From the NCBI GenBank assembly GCA_963573385.1, contig CAUYLG010041385.1, forward strand, positions 1-64,000: a DNA stretch of 64,000 nucleotides, written 5' to 3'. The stretch's first letter is position 1. Each line of letters starts with the position of its first letter. The translations under genes and the position numbers were made by a program. This DNA is from Cacajao melanocephalus (taxonomy: Eukaryota > Chordata > Mammalia > Primates > Pitheciidae). The notes under the pieces are model-generated. The model ran no database searches and had not been told where the DNA came from. It was given only the letters and a program-made list of their open reading frames with translations. This document shows positions 47,428-64,000 of this stretch, piece by piece.

Positions 47428-50400
47428 GTTTCCCCCTTTCTGTTTCTGCAGTTGCTGTTTAAGGGAAAGGTTCATCCATTAGACAATAACCTGTCCCTGA
47501 GAGTTATATGGGATACCTGTAATTTGAGTAATATTTCATTGTTTAAAAAATGCTGCTAAGGAATGACTAACATATCCTGGGGTGTTATCAGTTTTTATGG
47601 AAGAGGGAATACCCATAACCGCAAAGCACTGTATTAGATGTCGTTTGACACAAGCTGATGATTCACCAGTTTGACACGTTGCCCAAACAAAATGAGAAAA
47701 AGTATCTATACAAACATGTACATATGCTAACTTTCCAAAAGATCAAACATGGGTAACATCTATCTGCCACAAAGTGTTTGGTTCTAACCCCTGAGGGTTT
47801 ACACCTTCTGAACTGGAGGGAGAATTGACTGACAAGTTGAACAGGTTTAAATAATCCTTTTAGCTTCTTTCCAGGTTAAATTATATCGGCTTCTCAGTCC
47901 TGCTGCGTTTACATGAGTCAGTATGTGAAAATGTTGAGCATCAGATAAGACTGCAGCCACTAGCTAATCTGCAGACTGATTGCTTGCTGTTAGAGCCCCT
48001 GAAAGAATATTGTGACCTCTAATGTCAGTAATGTAAAAGAGATGCACTCTATTTCTTCTGTTTGTAATTGAGTAAATAGTTTCGTAAGTTGATCATCTGT
48101 ATTAAAACACGGTTGAGCACAATCAGCCGAGTAGAGTGTACAACTTATGCAGAATTAGAAATTGCATTAATAGGTTTTTTTGAAATTTGATAATACCTGA
48201 ATGACAGCTGCCAACTCTGCCTTTTGAGCTGATATATAAGGAGTTTGAATAACTTTGCTTTCAGATCCTGAATAAGAAGCTTTACCATTACCCGATCCAT
48301 CCATAAAAACATTTTCTGTGTTTTCAGTGGGATTCGATTTAGTGATTTTGGGTAAAATCCAATTGGTCAATTTCAAAAAAAAATTGAAAATTTTTGTTAT
48401 TTGGATAATGATTATCTAAAGTGCCCACAAAATTTGCCAAATAGATTTGCCATGTTACGCTATTAATATAGGCTTGCTGAATTTGAATTTTTGTAAGAGG
48501 TGCTATTATTCTTTTGGGATCAAATTCATGTAATTTTACAACTTGAGACCTCCCCATTCTAATCAAAGTTGCAGTTTGATCCAAACATGGAGTAAGAGTG
48601 TGAGTGCTGTTCTGAGGTAAAAACAGCCACTCCACTAAGTCCTGGTTTTGAATGATAACTTCTGTAGGAGAGTGTTGAGTAGGGAAAATTAACAATTCTA
48701 AAGGCTCATCAGGATCAGTTCTATTTACTTGAGCCTTATGAATTTTTTCTTCAGTTATTGCAATTCCATTTCAGGTTCCTTAGTTAACTCTCGAGGGCTT
48801 TTTAGACTGGACTCTCCTTGAAGAATAGAAAACAAATTACTCACAGCATAAGTTGGGATGCCTAAAGTAGGTCATATCCAACTGATATCTCCAAGTAACT
48901 TTTGGAAATCATTTAGAGTTTTTAAATTATCCCTCCTGATGGACACCTTTTGAGGTATTATAGTAGTATGTTCTACCAATGTGCCCAAATACAAATGAGG
49001 AGTTGTAGTTTGAATTTTATCTGGAGCTATTACTAACCCAGCACATTGAGTGGATCCTTTCAAATGGTCATAGCATTTTATAAGCAGTTCTCTATTTGGT
49101 GCAGCACAAAGAATATCATCCATATAATGAATAATATAACACTGTGGAAATTCTTTTCTGGTGGGCTCAATAGCTTGGCCCACATAAGTTTGACAAATTG
49201 TGGGACTATTTAACATCTCTTGGGGAAGCACTTGCCAATGATATTTTTTCAGCAGGTTTTTCATTATTTATAGAAGGAATAGTTGTAGCAGGACTGGCAG
49301 CAGACAAAACCTCTCGAACACCGAACTGAGAAAGAAAGTGGCTTTTATTTGGGTGGGAGCTGCGGCAGGCTAATGCCTTAGTGACTGAGCTCCCTGAAAA
49401 GCAGCTTCTTTCCATTTTTATAGGCTTATAACTCTAAAGGAGAAACTGAGGTGAAACTGTGTCATTGTCCATTGGCTGGACAATTGACCTCACAGTCTTT
49501 GGTGTCATTGATTTGCTAGTTCATATGTGGCATGCAAGGGAATAGGCAGGGGACGGGGCTTACAGAGACAAGACAAAGGCAGTGAATCATTAGTTGGCAG
49601 AGGTATTTCCAGGAGGGAGTCTGGGTCATGTAAATGTGGAGCATGTGACCTAATGCTGGGGTCTGGCCAGTAGTGATAACATTTTTTGCAACACTTTCAA
49701 GGCTTATAGATAGCAGAGATGCTGGGAGCCAAAAAGGGAGTTATCTTCCCAGCCCTTGGGCCTCATTGTGGCCTGGTCAGTGGTGTCAGCAAGTTGCCTG
49801 ACCACAGATTTGAGCTCTTTGGTATTTTCTCTCTTTTTACCCTCCTTCCCATCCAGGTGGGAGGAGGTGGAGGCCTGCAAGAAGGGAGATGGGGAGGGGG
49901 TCTCCCCTCTCATAGTGAATATAAATCTCTCACAGTCCTTTTCTGCCAAAGGAATTGTAAAGAAACAGTCCTTCAAATCAATAACAATTAATGGCTAATT
50001 TTTTGGAATCATAGTGGGTTAAGGTAGTCCAGGTTGCAGAGCTCCCATTGGTTGTAGAGCTGCATTAATTGCTCTAAGTTCTGTTAATATTCTCCATTTT
50101 CCAGATTTCTTTCTTATTACAAAAACAAGAATGTTCCATGGTGAAAATGTGGGAGCTATATGTCCCTTTTCTAATTGTTCAGCAACTAAGTTTTCTAAAG
50201 CATCCAGTTTTTCCTTTGTAAGCCACCATTGTTCTATCCAAATTGGTTTATTATTTAACCATTTTAAAGCTATTGATTTTGGAGGCTTAACAATGGCTGC
50301 CATTAAAAATGATATCTTAAACTATGTTGAGAATTTTGTCATTTTACTTCTAAAGTTTCCTTTAAACCCTGTAAATTTTTTCCTAGTCCCATCCTAGGCA
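47428..50400 (-). pseudogene. pol remnant of the provirus
   Basis: Reverse transcriptase pieces lie at 48872-49264 (with the YMDD catalytic motif near 49.11 kb) and at 49917-50303. RNase H and connection pieces lie at 48167-48695, and an integrase piece with TLWQIDVTH near 47.77 kb. A solo LTR splits the reverse transcriptase. Multiple stops and frameshifts make it non-functional. Confidence 0.88.
49284..49912 (-). mobile_element. solo LTR nested in the provirus pol
   Basis: 629 bases with TG...CA ends on the minus strand (TGAGAGGGGA to CTGCTACA), flanked on both sides by the exact 4-base duplication TAGT (49280-49283 and 49913-49916). AATAAA occurs on the minus strand near 49.35 kb. It is unlike the host provirus LTRs. 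A 4-base duplication is typical of class I (gammaretrovirus-like) elements. I cannot name the family. Confidence 0.78.
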
Positions 50401-51240
50401 CATAGCCCATGTCCTGCATCATTTGTTGACTTTGGGAACTATATAATTGTTCAGGTATTAAGATTTTGGCTCCCCACTGCTGTAATAAGTCTCTTCCTCA
50501 CAAGTTAATAGGAATCTGAGTTGCAATAGACTGAATAGTTGCAGGCTTTCCTTCGCTCTTCACATGGCAAGGTAAGACTGCTTTGATATAACTCTGAGGC
50601 CTGCCTCACTCCAACTACATTAAACTGAGCATTTTGCACAGGCCATGAAGAGGGCCAGTGCTTGAGAGAAATAATTGAAACATCTGTGCCAGTATCAACT
50701 AAACATTTGAATTTCTTTCCTTGAACAGTGACTTAACATGTTGGGTGTTTATCCATAATTTGATTTACCCAATGCACTGCTTTGTCCTGTTTATTTGTGC
50801 TCCAAATCGTCTGATTCTTTTGTCTTTACTTTGACCTAATTTTATGTAAGGTGAAATTAAGAGTTGTGCTATGTGTTCTCCAGGCTCAGCACTCCAAGGA
50901 ATGGAACCCCTGTAAAATCACTATGATTAACTCCAGTATGAACTTTTATCCCTTGAGTATTAAGGCTAGATCTCCCTAAAAGCAAACCTACTGTCCCTGA
51001 AGGCAAAGGTCCACAAACTCCAGTTGGTATTTTTTGTGGAGGCTCCTCAGATAAAATACTTATTTTTTGAATGCTGCATAAATCTACTGTCGCACTTCTG
51101 GTGGTGGTGGTGGGGGGATGACAAGCATTGTACAGGGATGAGGGAGTAACTTGAGCAGGATAGACCCCAGTTGGAATCAGGGCCCAGGAAGGGCCCTCAT
51201 CCCATTTCCCGAAATTGGATTCCCTTCCTTATCAAATTGT
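50401..51240 (-). pseudogene. protease-region remnant of the provirus
   Basis: The minus strand near 50.69 kb encodes an aspartic-protease active-site motif (LVDTGTD followed by hydrophobic residues), between gag and pol as expected for betaretroviruses. The frame is disrupted upstream. A dUTPase part, usual in this group, is not clear to me. Confidence 0.65.
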
Positions 51241-52900
51241 GAATGACATTGATTAGCTTAATGTTTTCCTTTTTTACATTTAGGGCAAATGCCTGGTTCA
51301 GCAATTTTTGTTTTTACCCTTGGCTGAGATCCTGCTCTTAGATTTTGTCTGCAATTCTTTTTTGTATGTCCCCTTTTTCCACAATTAAAACAAGCTCCAG
51401 GAAATGCAGCAGCCCCTTTTTTACCTGTAATCCTGCCATAGCTTGCACTAATAAAGTAGCCTTTATGTAAGTTTCCTCCAATGCCATCACAAGCTTTAAT
51501 ATACTCCATCAAATGAGCCTTTCCTTTAAGATGCCATATAGCAGCCTGAGATTCTGTGTTAGCATTATTGAGTGCTAGCAGGCACAACACTGTGTCCTGA
51601 GCTTCTGTATCTGTGATTGCCTTTCTTACTGCTTATTGTAATCTAGCTATAAAATCCGCATACAGCTCCTTTGGTCCTTGTCTCACCGTACTAAAGGATG
51701 GAAACTTTTTGCCTCCTGATGTAATCTTTTCCCAAGCTCTTAAACACACTTTTAAAATCTGCTCTATGGCCTGATCATCCGTGGTTGCTTGATGGTATAA
51801 TTGAGCCCAGGCACTAATTTCTGTGAACTGCTTTATAGTAATATTAATTGGAGGTTAAGCATTAGCATTTATATTAGCTTGAATATTAGCCTCGTCAGCC
51901 CACCAGGTTTTAAATTGTAAAAATTGAGAAAGAGACAAGCAAGCTCGAGTTAAGGTGCCCCAATCAACAGGAATTAATCTATGAGAGGTGGCCACATTTC
52001 TAAACAGTCCCATAAGAAATGGGGATCCATGGGCCACATTGGCTAATTGCTTGTTTACATTCCTTTAGGAGTTTAAATGGAAAAGGCTCAAATGTTACCT
52101 GAAACTGTCCTTGCTGGTTTTGAGGATGCAGTATAACAGGAAACTGCCATGCCTCTAAATCTCTGTCTTTACGAGCTTGTTGAATCCCAGCCTGAATAGA
52201 CCCAATGACTGCTGTGGAAGGCTTATATACAGTCACTGGAGTGGCAAGTTTTGTTTTTGAAACAACTTCTAAGTCTTCCAACGGGGGAATATCAGGCAGG
52301 GCTGGTCATTCTTTGGTAAAATACTGGGGAGGAGCAGACGGATATACTCTTTCCTTTTCCTCACCCAATTTTTCACTTTTCTGAACTGTCTTCTATTTCC
52401 TCCTTCAAATTCTTACATTTTCCTTCTCCCTCTGAATCTTCCTCCTCATGATCCATTTGAAAAAGTTCTAGGGCAAATGCACCATTGCCCAAACTGACCA
52501 TATTGAAATGGGAATATCCTCAGCTCTTTCTTTGTATGCTCTTTTAGCTCTTTCTTTGTATGTAAACTGACCATATTGAAATGGGAATATCCTCAGCTCT
52601 TTCTTTGAATGCTTTTTTTAGAGTAGAACCCACTTTTTTTTTTTTAAGCATAGGGGCCACTCTTTGGAAACTTCATCCAGCTGCTAGAACCCACTTTTTC
52701 CCATTCTTCTATGTCCATAGTTCCCTGCTCAGGGAACCAAGGACAATATTTCTCTATGGCATCAAAAAGCTGTGTGAATCAGCCAGTACTAACTTTAACT
52801 CCCCATCTTCTAAGTAAATGCTGAAGAAAACTGAGATAAACTTCTTGTTTACTTGAACCTTGTCCCATCGTTACCCTGATGCTTCCGAGCTCCCCCTAAT
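51241..52900 (-). pseudogene. gag remnant of the provirus
   Basis: The frame at 51258-51590 contains a nucleocapsid CCHC zinc knuckle (CFNCGKRGHTKKNC) and the start of a second (CPKC). Pieces at 51855-52281 resemble capsid. The reading frame is broken several times, and the matrix region upstream is poorly preserved. Confidence 0.8.
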
Positions 52901-53000
52901 TTACCTGGGAGATTTTTTTCAAAGAGTTCTTGGGTGTCCTTCAGCATAGATTAGCTTCTCCTTTCTCCATCACTCAGGTGACCCTTCGTCCCAGGTTCAA

Positions 53001-53020
53001 GCCCAACGTTTGGGGCGCCA
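53001..53020 (-). other. provirus primer-binding site
   Basis: Two bases inside the 5' LTR, the minus strand begins TGGCGCC and continues with similarity to the 3' end of tRNA-Lys with insertions. This supports a K-type group, although the match is not perfect. Confidence 0.6.
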
Positions 53021-53022
53021 CT

Positions 53023-53504
53023 TGCCGAGACCAGCTCAGTCATGGAGACCCCAACCCAGGCAGCGCTGAAGGAATTAAGAAACAGATACAGAGATAGAGT
53101 GCAAAGGTGGGCTCAGAGGGCTGACAGCATTCCCAGCTGAGAGCCCAGAAGCCCAGAACAGACTCTGACCCACGTATTTGTTCTTTGGATTCCAGTGATA
53201 AGTTTAACAAGCGGATACTCTGTCTTGTTTCATAGATTAAAGGTATACTAACCAGGCAGCTAGTGTATGTTCACTATAGGTTAAAGATACACTAGAAAGC
53301 ATTCTTTACGAGGGAACAATGGAGGCAGAGTCACATATCTTGAGTTCAAAGAACTAGTTCATCTGGTGTGAGACATATTCATATTGTTTACTGTTTTAGA
53401 ATGCCCTGAGCAATTTTCTGCTTTGGGGGCCAGCTCGGTTTTCCTTGCCGTTGCTCTCAGCAAACAATATAATTCATCACACATGTCAGGATTTGTTCTC
53501 AGCA
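53023..53504 (-). repeat. provirus 5' LTR
   Basis: 482 bases, related to the 3' LTR. Hand comparison gives about 40 differences plus a short insertion over some 460 sites, near 8-9 percent. Its poly(A) signal position reads AACAAA instead of AATAAA. Confidence 0.88.
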
Positions 53505-55231
<1,727 letters not shown>

Positions 55232-55689
55232 CTAGCATGATGCTTAGCCCAGAGCAGATGCACCACAAACTAATTCCATTCATTCATCAATAAATAGTGA
55301 GAGCCTACTCTGTTAAACTACACCCCTGCTTGCAGACAAAACTCAGATTTATATCAGTTGGTAAGAAGTGCTACAGAGAAAAATTAAGTAAAGGGAAAGA
55401 GAGTGACAAGGAGCATTTTCTAGATATCTGTCAAAGCAGGACTCTCTGATGAGGTAACAATTAAACAATGACTTAAAAAAGTGAGGGAGTGAGTCATGGG
55501 GAATATCTGGAGGAAGAGTGCTCCAGGTGGAGGCAGCAGTAGGGCCAAGCTCTGATACAAGTTTTTGGCATATTTGAGGAACAGCAAGAAGGTTAGTAGG
55601 TGGAATAAAGTAATAACTTCAAGTTTTGTTCTGAACAAGATGGAAAGCCGTTAGAGAGTTTTGAGCAGTGGAGTGAAAATCATGTGATG

Positions 55690-56709
<1,020 letters not shown>

Positions 56710-57036
56710 ATCTATTTGGCTGATGTGTAAAGACTATGGAAAGCAAGGAGCTAGGAGGAAGGAGGGAGACCAGTAGTCCAACAGACGGCGGCTGAGGCTT
56801 GGGTGCTAGTGGATGAGGAGGGTGGTGGGAAGTAGTCACAAATCTAGATAGATTTAAAGATAGAGGCAACGAGACTTGCTGAGGATTAGATGTAGTATGT
56901 GAGAAAAGGGATTTGTTTGCACAAAAAAGAATGGAATTGTCCTTTAGTGATGTGGGGCACACGGAGAGAGGAGCAGATTTGTAGGGGTAATCAAGAATTT
57001 TTCCATTTACTTATTTTATATTTATTTATTTATATA

Positions 57037-58345
<1,309 letters not shown>

Positions 58346-58699
58346 AATTTTTCCTTTTAAATTTGTTATATTTGAGAGACCTGTGAGTCACGCAGGTGAA
58401 GATATTGAGGGCAGGCGCATCTGAGTCTGGAGTTGAAGAGGGCTTAGGCTGGACGTGGACATTTGGGAGTTGGGCATAAAGTCAGTGGAATGGATGGTAT
58501 TTAACATCAAGGATTTGAGGACTGAAGGATTGGGTGAACCCTAGGGCATTCTATGTTCCAAAGCTTTGGAGATGAGGAAGAGTCAACGAAGGAAATTGAA
58601 AAAGGCATGGCCAGTAGGTGGAGGATAACCAGGAAAAACCAGTGTCTTAGAAGCAGAGTGAAGCATATTTCAAGGTGGGGGTTATCAGCTATGTCCTTG

Positions 58700-63449
<4,750 letters not shown>

Positions 63450-63467
63450 GATGCTGGTACTAAGACG

Positions 63468-63473
63468 TTTATT
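63468..63473 (-). terminator. poly(A) signal of the presumed GBF1
   Basis: AATAAA on the minus strand, about 500 bases downstream of a stop codon at 63971. Cleavage would be near 63450. Confidence 0.65.
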
Positions 63474-63970
63474 ATATCATAAAAAGTTCATTGTTGTCCT
63501 GTTTTTCCATATGTACATGCTCCTGTGGGCAGTCCCCCACCTGTCTACCCTCCATGGCACCAGTCAACTCTCCAAACTGACCAACTACTTGGTAAAAGAG
63601 GAAGAACTGGAGGAGGTGGCCCAGGGCTAACGGGAGTGGGAACAAAGTGCAGAGTGGTTGGGCTTGGTTCTCCATTCCTGACCGTGGGCAGGCACTGCAG
63701 GGCCGGCACATGAATGCCTCCCCAGAGCTGCTGGGCTGGAGGCAGAGGCTGCAGATGACATCTAAGTGCACTCTCAGGCTGAACCTCCAGGAATGGAGCA
63801 CAGAGGAGGAAAAAGGTCCCACAGCTGATTGGGGGGTCTTAGCTGGGGCTATCAAAGTTCTCTTTTTCAGGTCCCCATCCAAGTGGCGGCGACAGCAGCT
63901 CTGACTTGGCCTGAAGACCCTGTGGAAAACCTAGTGGGAAGCACTGGTCCTGATCTCTGAGGGACCTCCC

Positions 63971-64000
63971 TTAGTTGACCTCAGAGGTGGGTATGGGATC
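63971..64000 (-). CDS. GBF1: C-terminal end of the presumed GBF1 (partial)
   Basis: At the window edge the minus strand reads DPIPTSEVN and a TAA stop, followed by about 500 bases of untranslated sequence and a poly(A) signal. GBF1 is the neighbour of NFKB2 in human, transcribed in the same direction and ending toward it, so this should be its last codons. GBF1 is a large Sec7 exchange factor for ARF1 at the cis-Golgi. Only ten codons are visible, so the call rests on synteny. Confidence 0.5.
   Translation of the reverse strand, partial: DPIPTSEVN

Overview
The window is primate nuclear DNA. It carries dozens of Alu elements in both orientations, GT-AG split genes, AATAAA-type poly(A) signals and a HERV-K-type endogenous retrovirus. 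Gene content and order match the human 10q24.32 segment in reverse orientation: MIR146B, CUEDC2, FBXL15, PSD, NFKB2, then the 3' end of a gene that is GBF1 by synteny. Differences recalled from human (miR-146b loop and 3p arm, CUEDC2 coding changes, loss of the first FBXL15 ATG, and a GBF1-NFKB2 gap near 21 kb against about 11 kb) suggest a non-human catarrhine primate. That species call is an inference from memory, not from alignment.

Layout. 1-4.4 kb: MIR146B on the minus strand (hairpin 492-565) with a likely TATA-containing promoter near 1.35 kb, then Alus and a purine-rich microsatellite. 4.4-14.5 kb: CUEDC2 (+), with a non-coding first exon in a GC-rich promoter near 4.5 kb, an Alu-loaded intron of about 8 kb, and eight coding exons. 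14.6-16.7 kb: FBXL15 (-), tail-to-tail with CUEDC2. 19.0-34.4 kb: PSD/EFA6A (+), 16 coding exons giving 1024 residues, plus an internal CpG-rich alternative first exon at 28.6 kb that would skip the Sec7 domain. 34.5-42.7 kb: NFKB2 (-), 22 coding exons giving p100 of about 901 residues, tail-to-tail with PSD. 42.8-63.4 kb: intergenic, mostly repeats, with a 9.1-kb HERV-K-type provirus (44382-53504, minus strand) that itself holds an Alu and a solo class I-like LTR, and further on a solo LTR inside an Alu (57083-57594). 63.45-64.0 kb: the 3' end of the presumed GBF1 (-).

Function. Three loci bear on NF-kB signalling. NFKB2 encodes p100/p52. CUEDC2 is reported to restrain IKK. miR-146b targets TRAF6 and IRAK1 in an NF-kB feedback loop. 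FBXL15 is an SCF substrate receptor, and PSD and GBF1 are both Sec7-family Arf exchange factors. Exon boundaries were set by hand from splice consensus, reading phase and recalled family proteins. The coding sums are 292 residues (CUEDC2), 296 (FBXL15), 1024 (PSD) and 901 (NFKB2), all in frame. I saw no CRISPR, tRNA, rRNA or convincing new protein-coding gene. The most novel material is regulatory and structural rather than a new gene system.
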